Source: Microcella sp. (lineage in GTDB: Bacteria > Actinomycetota > Actinomycetes > Actinomycetales > Microbacteriaceae). From it: a DNA stretch of 64,000 bases. Both the position numbers and the translations under genes were made by a program. The stretch covers positions 1,798,001 to 1,862,000 of the forward strand of contig NZ_JAHHDS010000003.1 in assembly GCF_019739195.1 (NCBI RefSeq), given 5' to 3'. Below the pieces are notes generated by a model. That model saw only the letters and a list, made by a program, of their open reading frames with translations. It was not told the DNA's origin and made no database searches. Below are positions 1 through 8,096 of the stretch, piece after piece; the first letter of the stretch is position 1; each line of letters opens with the position of its first letter.

Positions 1-358
1 CGGCGAGCGTCTCGCCCGGTTCGCCCACCTTGATCTTCACGGTGCGGCAGTCGCCGAACAGGCTGAGGGTGTGCGCGATGCGGTCGAGCGGAACGGCTGG
101 CAGTGTTGCATTGACAGGGATGCTCGCTCTCACGGCGGGCACCGTCGAGTCGCGCCAGCCGAAGTCGAGGGCCGCGGCAAGCCAGGTGCTGGCTTCGTCA
201 TCGGCGTATTCGACGAAAGGACTGAACTCGCTCCATCCGCTCGGGCCGTCGAGCAGCACAGCCTCGCGGCGGTCCACGCCGCGGAACCGCGTCACGAGCG
301 GAACACTCACCACGTGGGCGCGGCCCAGCACGTCGTCGAGCTCGGGCAGAGCATCCAT
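1..358 (-). CDS. menC: o-succinylbenzoate synthase MenC (N-terminal part, cut by window edge)
   Basis: MenC dehydrates SHCHC to o-succinylbenzoate in menaquinone synthesis and belongs to the enolase superfamily. The minus strand is open from an ATG at 358 to the window edge (119 codons). It begins MDALPEL and carries the stretches PLVTRFRGVDRREAVLL, PSGWSEFSPFVEY and SIPVNATLPAV, then VKIKVGEPGE, whose K-x-K is the usual catalytic lysine pair of the superfamily. These match the short actinobacterial MenC form. It is divergent from menB across a 121-bp gap that holds one copy of a 78-bp repeat. The C-terminal metal-binding half lies outside the window. Confidence 0.88.
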   Translation of the reverse strand, partial: MDALPELDDVLGRAHVVSVPLVTRFRGVDRREAVLLDGPSGWSEFSPFVEYADDEASTWLAAALDFGWRDSTVPAVRASIPVNATLPAVPLDRIAHTLSLFGDCRTVKIKVGEPGETLA

Positions 359-378
359 GCCCCCAGTCTGTCGGTTCT

Positions 379-456
379 TGTTCGCAACTCATGCGGAACC
401 GACCGATGTGCGGTGTTTTTCGCGCACAACTCCCGCGACAGCCTGAGTTGCGAACA
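379..456. repeat. 78-bp repeat with inverted ends, copy 1
   Basis: The left end TGTTCGCAACTCA is the reverse complement of the right end TGAGTTGCGAACA. A second element of exactly the same length and with identical ends lies at 47240-47317. The first 13 and last 18 bases are shared, and TGCGGT occurs at the same offset in both centres; the rest of the centre differs. It sits between the divergent menC and menB genes, and its right end is 11 bp from the menB minus-10 box. It may be a small non-autonomous mobile element or a shared operator. Confidence 0.7.
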
Positions 457-479
457 GGGCGCGCGCGTAGGCTGGCGGC

Positions 480-1394
480 ATGGCCGAGCCGTTTGTGTCT
501 GAGACCTTTGACGCCGCACGCTGGGTGGTCGCGCCCGGCTTCGAGAATCTCACCGACCTCACGTACCACCTCGACACGAGTGGCCGGATCGCCCGCATCG
601 CGTTCGATCGGCCCGAGGTGCGCAACGCCTTCCGTCCGCACACGGTCGATGAGCTGTACCGGGCGCTCGATGACGCGCGCCAGAACCCGCAGGTGGGCGT
701 CGTGCTGCTGACAGGCAATGGCCCGAGCGCGAAAGACGGCGGGTGGGCGTTCTGTTCGGGGGGCGATCAGCGCATCCGGGGGCGCGGCGGGTACCAGTAC
801 GCGGAAGGGGAGACGGCCGAGACGGTCGAGCCGGGGCGCGCGAGTCGCCTCCACATCCTCGAGGTTCAGCGCCTTATCCGCTTCATGCCGAAGGTCGTGA
901 TCGCCGTCGTTCCCGGCTGGGCGGCCGGCGGCGGGCACTCGCTGCACGTCGTGTGCGACCTGACGATCGCGAGCCGCGAGCACGCGCGCTTCAAGCAGAC
1001 CGACGCCGACGTGGGCTCGTTCGACGCGGGTTACGGCAGCGCCTACCTCGCGAAGCAGGTCGGGCAGAAGGTGGCGCGCGAGATCTTCTTTCTCGCCCGT
1101 GAGTACGACGCGCAGCGCGCCTACGAGATGGGCACGGTCAACGCCGTCGTGCCGCACGATTCGCTCGAGTCGACGGCGCTCGACTGGGCCGAGACGATTC
1201 TCACGAAGAGCCCGACGGCCATTCGCATGCTCAAGTACGCCATGAACCTGACCGACGACGGAATGGTCGGCCAGCAGCTCTTCGCGGGCGAGGCCACGCG
1301 GCTCGCCTATGGCACTGACGAGGCCGTCGAGGGTCGCGACAGCTTCCTCGAGAAGCGCGCGCCCGACTGGTCGCCGTTTCCCTGGCAGTACTGA
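480..1394 (+). CDS. menB: 1,4-dihydroxy-2-naphthoyl-CoA synthase MenB
   Basis: MenB is a crotonase-fold cytosolic enzyme that closes the ring of o-succinylbenzoyl-CoA (Dieckmann condensation) to give DHNA-CoA. The 304-residue length is typical of actinobacterial MenB. Visible family motifs are SGGDQ at 93-97, the oxyanion-hole stretch GWAAGGGH at 146-153 and TDADVGSFDAGYGS from about 174. The ATG at 480 lies 6 bases after TAGGCT (468-473), so the transcript is probably leaderless. It is divergent from menC and convergent with a TetR gene; a 22-bp palindrome after the stop is the likely terminator. Confidence 0.95.
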   Translation: MAEPFVSETFDAARWVVAPGFENLTDLTYHLDTSGRIARIAFDRPEVRNAFRPHTVDELYRALDDARQNPQVGVVLLTGNGPSAKDGGWAFCSGGDQRIRGRGGYQYAEGETAETVEPGRASRLHILEVQRLIRFMPKVVIAVVPGWAAGGGHSLHVVCDLTIASREHARFKQTDADVGSFDAGYGSAYLAKQVGQKVAREIFFLAREYDAQRAYEMGTVNAVVPHDSLESTALDWAETILTKSPTAIRMLKYAMNLTDDGMVGQQLFAGEATRLAYGTDEAVEGRDSFLEKRAPDWSPFPWQY

Positions 1395-1471
1395 GCGGGG
1401 GATGCTGACCTCCGGTCTGACCAGTTCCAGATTCGCTCCAAAAGGGCTGAACAGTGAAGCCTGAACGCCGG

Positions 1472-1493
1472 TTTGCCCCAGATCTGGGGCAAA
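1472..1493. terminator. bidirectional palindromic terminator between menB and the TetR gene
   Basis: A perfect 22-bp palindrome, TTTGCCCC followed by AGATCT and GGGGCAAA, lies 78 bp after the menB stop and 7 bp after the stop of the convergent TetR gene. The A/T ends beside a GC-rich stem suit termination in both directions. The same CCAGATCTGG core occurs twice more near 3254-3316, so this is a locally re-used sequence. Confidence 0.6.
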
Positions 1494-1499
1494 ATGGCG

Positions 1500-2123
1500 C
1501 TAGGCCTCGAGGCCTGCGCCCACGCGGTCGAGCACCCCGGCGATGAGCATCTCGCGCGCGGCGGGGTCGGGCACGAAATCGCGCAGGATTACCGCGAGGC
1601 CGTGCGCACTCGCCTGCGCGAGCATCATGCGGCTCGCCACGCGGCTCTCGTCGACTGCGCCAGGCGGCTCGAGTTCGAGCACGATGTCGCGCACGAGGTC
1701 GGCCGCATTCGGGTCGTCGGGCCGATCGGGCGGTGTCGTCATGGGCATCGACACGAGCGAGAACAGCTGCGGCTCTGCGAGCGCGAAGGCGATGTACGAC
1801 TCTCCGACCTCGCGCAGCCGGTCGATCGGCGGGTGCCCGACAGCCGCGGCGAGCCGGGCGAACATGTCGCGCGCCATGATCTCGCGCGCCCGCTGGGCGA
1901 CGGCCGCGATGAGGTGATCGCCGCTCGGAAAGTGCCGGTAGACGGCCGCCGCGCTCACGCCGCACGCTGCCGCGATGCGCCGCACCGTGACGCCTTCGAG
2001 CGCTTCGGCCCGAGCCAAAGCTTCGCCGGCGTCGACGAGCGCCTCGCGCAGGGCGCCGTGGTGGTACGCGGTGCGTTCCGGGCGAGACCGCGCTGACCCC
2101 GCAGCCTTCCGCGCACTCGACAT
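1500..2123 (-). CDS. TetR-family transcriptional regulator
   Basis: A TetR/AcrR-type DNA-binding protein of 207 residues from the ATG at 2123. The N-terminal helix-turn-helix reads EGVTVRRIAAACGVSAAAVYRH, with the typical AVYRHF recognition helix. The ligand-binding half contains FALAEPQLFSLV, as in WHG-type TetR C-terminal domains. A GTG at 2138 would add five residues. A near-perfect palindrome (2121-2141) covers the start codon and suggests autoregulation. It is divergent from a serine hydrolase gene, its likely target; the ligand is unknown. Its stop faces menB across the 1472-1493 palindrome. Confidence 0.85.
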   Translation of the reverse strand: MSSARKAAGSARSRPERTAYHHGALREALVDAGEALARAEALEGVTVRRIAAACGVSAAAVYRHFPSGDHLIAAVAQRAREIMARDMFARLAAAVGHPPIDRLREVGESYIAFALAEPQLFSLVSMPMTTPPDRPDDPNAADLVRDIVLELEPPGAVDESRVASRMMLAQASAHGLAVILRDFVPDPAAREMLIAGVLDRVGAGLEA

Positions 2124-2141
2124 GTTGACAGTGTACACATG
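2121..2141. promoter_or_regulatory. probable TetR operator overlapping the regulator start codon
   Basis: A 21-bp dyad starts CATGT and ends ACATG, with centre at 2131; 8 of 10 base pairs around the centre are symmetrical. It contains GTGTACAC. It covers the ATG of the TetR gene and lies 63 bp upstream of the divergent hydrolase start, a position from which one protein could repress both genes. Binding is inferred, not shown. Confidence 0.5.
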
Positions 2142-2203
2142 AGTGCGCTAGACATGACCTGCCGATGTTAACGGCGATAACACCAGCCGAGAGGAACCCG
2201 CGC

Positions 2204-3235
2204 ATGGCGACACGAGAGCAGCGCATCCACCGCCTGATCGAGAAGAGCGCGGCCGACCGCCGTACCGGCGAGGTGCTGTGGCGCGTCGTTACCCCCGACG
2301 GTGCGCTCGACGTCGCGCACGGCGATCTCGACCGGCCGTTCTTCGTCGCAAGCGTGAGCAAGCTCTTCACGGTCGTGTGCCTCGCCCAGCTGCGCGACGA
2401 GGGCACGCTCGACTGGGATGCTCCGATCGCGAGCTACCTGACCGACCTCGACCTCAGCGACCTTGCCGTTGACAGCGGCCGCGACGTCAGCGCCGAGATC
2501 ACCGTGCGCGAGGTCATGGGCCACACGGCGGGTCTCGCCGACTACTTCGAAGGCAAGCGCCCCGACGGCCCGACAACACTTGAGCGCGCCATGCAGAGCG
2601 ACTTCGGCTGGGGCGAGGCCGAGGTCATCGAGTGGACCCGCGCGATGGCCCCCGCCCGCCGCGGCCGCGGCCTCTACAGCGACACCGGGTTCCAGCTGCT
2701 CGACGGCGTCGTCGAGCGCCTCGACGGGCGCACGTTTGCCGATTCGGTGCGCGCGCGCATCACGGCTCCCCTCGGTCTCGACCACACCTACGTGTTCACT
2801 ACTGACACGCTCGACCGCTTCGACGAGATGGCGGTGATCCGGCACAGCGATCGCGAACTCCGTCTGCCGCTGTTGCTCGCCTCATGCGGAGGTCAGGGTG
2901 CCGTGGTCTCAACCCTCCGCGACGGGGTCGCCTTCGTACAAGCGTTCTTCGACGGCCGACTGTTCGACGCGGCCCTCCTCGACGAGATGCTCACCGACTG
3001 GCACCGCATCTTCTCACCGCTCGAGTACGGCACGGGTGTCATGCGCTTTCGCTTACCGGCCGTGCTCACGGGCTTTCGCTCGTTCGAGTTTCAGGGGCAC
3101 TCCGGCGCCTCCGGGGTGGTCTTCTATCGGGATGCTCGCAGCGGCGTCATCGTCGTCGGCACGGTCAACCAGCTCGCGCAGCGGCAGTTGCCCTACCAGT
3201 TGATGATCCGCACGGCCGCGGTCGCAGCATCCTGA
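2204..3235 (+). CDS. serine hydrolase, beta-lactamase class C / penicillin-binding-protein-like
   Basis: A 343-residue protein of the beta-lactamase (DUF/AmpC-like) superfamily. The nucleophile motif S-V-S-K is at 50-53 (FVASVSKLF), the Y-S-D triad at 158-160 (GLYSDTGF) and the third motif is HSGASG near the C-terminus. No signal peptide is visible, so a cytoplasmic esterase or peptidase role is as likely as antibiotic resistance. The chosen ATG (MATREQ) follows GAGAGGAA; an upstream in-frame start at 2165 has no ribosome site. It is divergent from the TetR gene and probably controlled by it. Confidence 0.82.
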   Translation: MATREQRIHRLIEKSAADRRTGEVLWRVVTPDGALDVAHGDLDRPFFVASVSKLFTVVCLAQLRDEGTLDWDAPIASYLTDLDLSDLAVDSGRDVSAEITVREVMGHTAGLADYFEGKRPDGPTTLERAMQSDFGWGEAEVIEWTRAMAPARRGRGLYSDTGFQLLDGVVERLDGRTFADSVRARITAPLGLDHTYVFTTDTLDRFDEMAVIRHSDRELRLPLLLASCGGQGAVVSTLRDGVAFVQAFFDGRLFDAALLDEMLTDWHRIFSPLEYGTGVMRFRLPAVLTGFRSFEFQGHSGASGVVFYRDARSGVIVVGTVNQLAQRQLPYQLMIRTAAVAAS

Positions 3236-3253
3236 GCCCCCGACGCTCCCCGA

Positions 3254-3327
3254 GGCCCAGATCTGGGCCAACAGGGCGTATCACCCCCGGGATAGCGCCC
3301 CTTTGCCCCAGATCTGAAAAGGGGGGC
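3254..3327. terminator. triple-hairpin intergenic region between the hydrolase and menE
   Basis: Three stems follow each other. The first is the perfect 16-bp palindrome GGCCCAGATCTGGGCC at 3254-3269. The second runs from GGGCGTATC at 3274-3282 to GATAGCGCCC at 3291-3300 with one bulged base. The third is GCCCC at 3305 pairing with the G-run ending at 3327, again containing CCAGATCTG. They probably terminate the hydrolase transcript and separate it from the leaderless menE promoter at 3342. Confidence 0.5.
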
Positions 3328-3353
3328 GCAGGTGGGCGGGGTAGCGTGAGCGC

Positions 3354-4493
3354 GTGACTCGTCCGCTCGCCGTCGTCGACACTGCTGATCCGCTCGCGTG
3401 CCTGGTGGCACTGCGCGAGGCGCTGAGCGGCGACGGCCCCGCCGTGCTGTTCCGCGGCGGGGGAGTCAACCCTGTGCACACGGCCCCGCTCACAGTCGAG
3501 AAGCGCATCGCGCTCGTCGTCGAGACGAGCGGAACGACCGGCCGACCCAAGCGCGTGGCGCTGAGCGCCGACGCCGTGCTCGCCAGTGCGGCCGCGACCG
3601 AGAGTGCGCTCGGCGGCCCTGGGCAGTGGCTGCTCGCGCTGCCGGTGCAGTACATCGCGGGCAGCAACGTGCTCGCACGCTCGCTCGCCGCGGGTACGAC
3701 ACCGATGCCCGTGCCGCCCGGCAGGCTGACCGCCGAACGCGTGATCGGGGCCGTCGCCGCCATGGAGGCCTCCGCACCGCACTACACCGCCCTGGTGCCC
3801 GCGCAGTTGAGCCGCCTCGTCGACGAGGCTGAGGCAGACGACCACCTGCGGCGCGCGCTCGCGGGTTTCGACCGCATCCTCGTGGGCGGGCAGGCCACCC
3901 CCGCACCGCTCGTCGAGCGGGCCACCGCGCTCGGCTGGCACCTCACGCGCACTTACGGCTCGAGCGAGACCTGCGGCGGCGTCGTCTACGACGGTGTGCC
4001 GGTCGGTCAGGCGCAGGTTCGCATCGTCGACGGCCGCGTCGAGCTGGGCGGGCCGACGCTCGCCGAGTACTACCTCGATGACCCCGAGCGCACCGCGGCC
4101 ACCTTCGTCGAGCACGACGAGGCGCGCTGGTACCGCACTGATGATGCCGGTGAGCTCGAGAACGGCGTGCTGCGCATCACCGGGCGCCTTGACGACACGA
4201 TCGTGACGGGCGGCCTCAAGGTGCGCCTCGGCGACGTCGAGCGCATCGTGCGCGAGCAGCCCGGGCTCGCCGACGCCGTCGTCATCGCGGGCCACGACCC
4301 CGAGTGGGGCGAGGTGCCCGTGGTCGTCACGACGGCGAGGCCCGCGCTCGCCGACCTTCGCCGAGCTGTCGGTGCCGTGCTGCCTCCCGAGGCGCGTCCC
4401 GATCGCATTCTGACGGTGGATGCTCTCCCTCTGCTGCCGAGCGGCAAGCCCGACCGGCTCGCGCTGACTCGCCGCGTGACTCAGGGTCACTAA
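3354..4493 (+). CDS. menE: o-succinylbenzoate-CoA ligase MenE
   Basis: MenE is an acyl-adenylating (ANL superfamily) enzyme that activates o-succinylbenzoate with ATP and CoA before the MenB step. The protein has 379 residues, the short form usual in actinobacteria. The P-loop-like motif TSGTTGRPKR is at 58-67, the A5 region reads RTYGSSETCGG, WYRTDDAGEL and ITGRLDDTIVTGG carry the ATP and hinge residues, and the catalytic lysine is K365 in LPSGKPDRL. The GTG start is 6 bases after TAGCGT (3342-3347), which suggests a leaderless transcript. menA follows after 10 bp. Confidence 0.93.
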   Translation: MTRPLAVVDTADPLACLVALREALSGDGPAVLFRGGGVNPVHTAPLTVEKRIALVVETSGTTGRPKRVALSADAVLASAAATESALGGPGQWLLALPVQYIAGSNVLARSLAAGTTPMPVPPGRLTAERVIGAVAAMEASAPHYTALVPAQLSRLVDEAEADDHLRRALAGFDRILVGGQATPAPLVERATALGWHLTRTYGSSETCGGVVYDGVPVGQAQVRIVDGRVELGGPTLAEYYLDDPERTAATFVEHDEARWYRTDDAGELENGVLRITGRLDDTIVTGGLKVRLGDVERIVREQPGLADAVVIAGHDPEWGEVPVVVTTARPALADLRRAVGAVLPPEARPDRILTVDALPLLPSGKPDRLALTRRVTQGH

Positions 4494-4503
4494 ACTCACG
4501 CTC

Positions 4504-5481
4504 GTGGCCACGACGAAGAAGGCGCGCGCGAAGAAGCCCGCCAACAAGAAGACCAAGCGCACCAACCCCGCGAAGTCGACCGCGGCATCCGGCAACCCAG
4601 CCAAGGTGCAGAAGGCGACCGCCCGCGACTGGATCGCCGGCGCGCGACTGCGCACGCTGAGCCTCGCGATCTCGCCGGTGGCGATGGGTACCGCCGTGGC
4701 GTACTACACGCTCGGGTACAACCTCGCGATCGCGCTGCTGTGCCTCGGCGTCGCGATGTTTCTGCAGATCGGCGTCAACTACGCCAACGACTACAGCGAT
4801 GGCGTGCGGGGCACCGATGCCTACCGCGTCGGTCCGAGCCGCCTGACGGGCTCGGGGGCTGCGAAGCCCCGCACGGTGCTGACCGTCGCCCTCGTCTTTT
4901 TCGCGCTCGCTGCGGCGGCGGGCATCGCGATCGTGGTGCTTACCGGCATCTGGTGGTTGCTCGCGGTGGGAGCGGTCGCTCTTGTCGCGGCCTGGTTCTA
5001 CACGGGCGGCAAGCGGCCCTACGGCTATGCGGGGCTCGGCGAGCTCGTCGCCTTCGTCTTCTTCGGGCTCGTCGCGACCGTCGGCACGACCTACGTCATG
5101 ATCGAGCAGGCGCCGCTCGAGTCGATTCTCGCGGGCGTCATCGCCGGGTTCTTCGCGGCGGCGATTCTGCTCGTCAACAACATCCGTGATCGCGAGCAGG
5201 ATGCCCGGGTCGGCAAGAAGACGCTGGCCGTGCGCATCGGCGACCTTCCGTCGCGCATTGTCTTCACTGTGTTGCTCGCGGGCGTCTACGGTGTGCTCGT
5301 GCCCTTCGCGCTGCTGTTCGAGTGGGCGCCTCTCGTCTACTTCACCCTGCTCATTTCGGCGCCGGTCGCGCTCATCGTGCTGCTGGCGCGCACGCCGGGC
5401 GAGCTCGTGCTCGCGCTCAAGCTCACGTCGCTCGGCGCTCTGCTCACCGGGCTCGGGCTCGCGGCGGCGATCGCCTTCTAG
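4504..5481 (+). CDS. menA: 1,4-dihydroxy-2-naphthoate polyprenyltransferase MenA
   Basis: MenA is a UbiA-superfamily membrane enzyme that attaches the polyprenyl chain to DHNA. It has 325 residues and about eight to nine hydrophobic segments. The first Asp-rich motif is NDYSDGVRGTD at 95-105 and the second region is NNIRDREQDARVGKKTLAVR. The first 40 residues form an unusual Lys/Ala/Thr-rich basic tail (ATTKKARAKKPANKKTK) that is likely cytoplasmic. The GTG at 4504 lies 7 bases after TAAACT (4491-4496). Its TAG overlaps the stop of the convergent histidine-kinase gene inside the shared tetranucleotide CTAG. Confidence 0.93.
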   Translation: MATTKKARAKKPANKKTKRTNPAKSTAASGNPAKVQKATARDWIAGARLRTLSLAISPVAMGTAVAYYTLGYNLAIALLCLGVAMFLQIGVNYANDYSDGVRGTDAYRVGPSRLTGSGAAKPRTVLTVALVFFALAAAAGIAIVVLTGIWWLLAVGAVALVAAWFYTGGKRPYGYAGLGELVAFVFFGLVATVGTTYVMIEQAPLESILAGVIAGFFAAAILLVNNIRDREQDARVGKKTLAVRIGDLPSRIVFTVLLAGVYGVLVPFALLFEWAPLVYFTLLISAPVALIVLLARTPGELVLALKLTSLGALLTGLGLAAAIAF

Positions 5482-6605
5482 GCGGGCAGCGGCAAGAGCA
5501 CCGAGACCTCGAGGCCGGGGTCGACGGTGCGGGCGCGCACCTCGCCGCCGTGGGCTTCGACGATCGCGTGGGTGATCGCCAGACCGAGCCCGGCGCCGCC
5601 CGCGATGCTGACGCGAGGGCTCGTGCGTGCGGTGCTGCCGCGCCACCCGGCCGTGCCCAGGTGCTGCAGGTCGTCGGCGTCGACGCCGGGGCCCTCGTCG
5701 CGCACGACCACTGCGGCGCGCCCCTCGACGGCCCCGACGGTCACGGTGACCTCGGCACCGGCCGGCGAGTGCTCGATCGCGTTCACGAGCACGTTGATGA
5801 GGGCACGGCTGAGCTCGCGCGAATCGACCTCGACCGTCACGCCCTGACTCTCGCCGAAGCGCACTCGCACGTCGTGCCGGGCCGCGAGCTCGGTGTAGTC
5901 GGCGACGACATCGCTCGCAAGGTCGGTCAGTGAGACGCGCTCGGGCGTGATCGCGAGCGTGCCCGCGTCGATGCGCGAGAGGGCGAAGAGGTCGTCGATG
6001 AGCGAGTGCAGCCGGGTGACGTGGCCGCCGAGTTGGCGGGCGTGACGCTGCGGGTCGGGCGACATGCCGTCTTCGAGCGTCTCGGCGATGGCGCGGATGC
6101 TCGCGAGCGGCGCCAGCAGGTCGTGCGCGATGCGCGCGACGAGGTCTCGGCGAGCCTGCTCTGCGCGCACCGACGCCTCTCGGGCCGAGCGCAGTCGCGC
6201 GCTCGACTCCACCAGCTCACCCTGCACCGCGTGCAGTTCGGCGGTCGTGCGCGGGGCCGGCAGCACCGCCTCGCCGGCACCGAGTCGTCGGGCGTCGCGG
6301 CCCAGGTGGCGGGCATCCCGTGACAGCGTCGTCGCCAGCAGCACCGCCATGACGACCGAGACCACGCCGCTCGCGGCGGTCACCGCGAGCGCCACCGCCG
6401 TGTCGTCGTCGGAGATGTACATGCCGCTCGCCGTGAGTGCGATGCCGCCGGCGACGGCGGCGACCGCGGCCGCGACGATGACGACCACGTGCACGATCAG
6501 GGGGGCCCGGCGGGCGAGCCGCAGCAGCACCGCGGCGATCAGCCCGGCGACGAGCGCAGAGCCCGCCGAGGTTGCGATGATCTGCAGGTAGTCCATGCCG
6601 GTCAT
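5478..6605 (-). CDS. sensor histidine kinase (two-component system)
   Basis: A membrane sensor kinase of 375 residues. The first third holds about four hydrophobic segments with little extracytoplasmic sequence, so it probably senses within or near the membrane. The H box is ARIAHDLLAPLASIRA, the N box ALINVLVNAIEHSP, the G1 box VVRDEGPGVD and the G2 box GGAGLGLAI. The start ATG at 6605 overlaps the response-regulator stop as ATGA, indicating translational coupling. The order on this strand is thioredoxin, ccdA, regulator, kinase, which suggests a redox or envelope stress input. The stop overlaps that of menA. Confidence 0.9.
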   Translation of the reverse strand: MTGMDYLQIIATSAGSALVAGLIAAVLLRLARRAPLIVHVVVIVAAAVAAVAGGIALTASGMYISDDDTAVALAVTAASGVVSVVMAVLLATTLSRDARHLGRDARRLGAGEAVLPAPRTTAELHAVQGELVESSARLRSAREASVRAEQARRDLVARIAHDLLAPLASIRAIAETLEDGMSPDPQRHARQLGGHVTRLHSLIDDLFALSRIDAGTLAITPERVSLTDLASDVVADYTELAARHDVRVRFGESQGVTVEVDSRELSRALINVLVNAIEHSPAGAEVTVTVGAVEGRAAVVVRDEGPGVDADDLQHLGTAGWRGSTARTSPRVSIAGGAGLGLAITHAIVEAHGGEVRARTVDPGLEVSVLLPLPA

Positions 6606-7351
6606 CGCGGCACCGCCGGCGACGTCAGGGCGGCCGAGCTGAGTCGGTAGCCGACCCCCCACACGGTCTGGATGATCTCCGGAGCCCCCGGGTCGGCTTC
6701 GAGCTTCTCGCGCAGGCGTCGAACGTGCACGGTGATGGTCGAGACGTCGCCCACCGTCCACCCCCAGACGTCGGCGAGCAACTGTTCTCGCGTGATGGTG
6801 CGGTCAGGCCGCCGCACGAGGTAGTCGAGCAGGTCGTACTCGCGAGCGGTGAGGGCCAGTGCTCGGGTGTCGAGCCGCGCCTCGCGACGTGCCGCGTCAA
6901 CCCGAAGGCGACCGAGGGCGACCTCGCCCGTCGGCTCGGGCCCCGGGCTCGCGCGCCGCATGAGACCTTCGGCCCGCAGCACGAGCTCGCGCGGCGAGAA
7001 GGGCTTGGCGAGGTAGTCGTCGGCACCCGCCTCAAGCCCCTCGATACGGTGCTCGGGCTCGCCGAGCGCCGTGAGCATGATGATCGGCACGGCCGAGGTC
7101 TCACGTAGTCGACGCGCCACGGTCAGGCCGTCGACGCCGGGAATCATGCGGTCGAGCACGACGAGGTCGGGCGGTCGCGCACTCGCGAGCTCGAGCGCCG
7201 TGACCGAGTCAGGCGCCACATCGACAACGCTACCGGCGGCGGTGAGGTAGGCCGCCGCGATCTCGAGCAACGTCGGATCGTCGTCGACCACGAGCACCCG
7301 TCGACCGTCGAGCGGTCGATCAGCGGCGCCCGTGTGCGACGCGTCAGCCAC
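6602..7351 (-). CDS. OmpR/PhoB-family response regulator
   Basis: A 249-residue DNA-binding response regulator. The receiver domain shows the acidic pocket VDDDP, the phospho-acceptor aspartate in VVLDRMIPGVDG, the threonine in MLTAL and the lysine in AKPF. The C-terminal winged helix ends in TITVHVRRLREKLE and IQTVWGVGYRL. It is co-transcribed with the kinase (4-nt overlap) and its start lies inside the end of ccdA (8-nt overlap), so the four genes probably form one unit. The target genes are unknown. Confidence 0.92.
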   Translation of the reverse strand: MADASHTGAADRPLDGRRVLVVDDDPTLLEIAAAYLTAAGSVVDVAPDSVTALELASARPPDLVVLDRMIPGVDGLTVARRLRETSAVPIIMLTALGEPEHRIEGLEAGADDYLAKPFSPRELVLRAEGLMRRASPGPEPTGEVALGRLRVDAARREARLDTRALALTAREYDLLDYLVRRPDRTITREQLLADVWGWTVGDVSTITVHVRRLREKLEADPGAPEIIQTVWGVGYRLSSAALTSPAVPR

Positions 7352-8087
7352 CGCGCAGCACGCCTTCGAGGTCGGCGATCGGGTCGTACCAGCCCAGGTC
7401 GAGGATGAGTGTCTGCAGCGCCTTGTCGGCCCCGATGATCACGACGATGCCGACGATGATGAAGAGCACGCCCATCGACCGCCTGAACCAGCCGCGAGGG
7501 TCGGCGAGCCAGCCGAGACGCCGCGCGGCGGTGCGCCCGGCCAGCGCGATGAGCAGCAGCGGCACCGCGAGGCCGATCGCGTAGAGCGTGACGTAGAGCA
7601 GGCCTTCGGCGAACGAGACGGGCAGCACCGTCGCGACGATGAGCGCGTACGTTGGGCTGCAGCTGCTGAACACTGGTCCGAGTGCGGCGCCCGTCAACAC
7701 GTCGCCCCAGACCGACTGCCGCTGCACCGACGAGTCGAGCACCTTGTTGCTGCGGGTGCCGAGCCCGAGGCGCGTCGAGAGCGACTCCCACAGCGCCGGG
7801 AACAGCAGGTTGATGCCGAGCAGAATGACGATGACGCCCGAGATGATCTGCCAGACCTGCGTCGGCACTCCGAGCAGCGCCGTCGTCGCCTTGAGCAGCA
7901 GCGTGAAGGCGATGACGCTCACCGCGAGTGACGCGGCGATGACGAACGGGCGCCAGCGCGCCCGGCGTGAATCCTCGCCGTCGGCCACGATCGAGCCGCC
8001 GACGATGACCGGCAGCAGCGGCAGCACGCACGGCGCAGCGACCGTGAGCACGCCCGCGGCCAGGCTGACGAAGATCAGGCCTTCCAC
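7344..8087 (-). CDS. ccdA: CcdA/DsbD-like cytochrome c biogenesis membrane protein
   Basis: CcdA-type proteins carry reducing equivalents from cytoplasmic thioredoxin across the membrane. This one has 247 residues and six predicted membrane helices. The two redox cysteines are C20 (in APCVLPLLPV) and C143 (in FSSCSPTYA), at the positions normal for the family. The adjacent upstream gene encodes a thioredoxin-like lipoprotein that would be its extracytoplasmic partner. No cytochrome c maturation genes are visible in the window, so the acceptor may be another thiol system. Confidence 0.9.
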   Translation of the reverse strand: MEGLIFVSLAAGVLTVAAPCVLPLLPVIVGGSIVADGEDSRRARWRPFVIAASLAVSVIAFTLLLKATTALLGVPTQVWQIISGVIVILLGINLLFPALWESLSTRLGLGTRSNKVLDSSVQRQSVWGDVLTGAALGPVFSSCSPTYALIVATVLPVSFAEGLLYVTLYAIGLAVPLLLIALAGRTAARRLGWLADPRGWFRRSMGVLFIIVGIVVIIGADKALQTLILDLGWYDPIADLEGVLRGG

Positions 8088-8096
8088 GCCGGCGAC

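Noticed and set aside
198-1157. 319-codon minus-strand frame opposite menB
   Set aside because: The plus-strand menB has complete family motifs, and the minus-strand product is compositionally biased. The real minus-strand gene here is menC, in another frame.
2204-3235. Calling the serine hydrolase a true antibiotic-resistance beta-lactamase
   Set aside because: There is no signal peptide, and the S-V-S-K/Y-S-D/H-S-G set is shared by esterases and peptidases of the superfamily.
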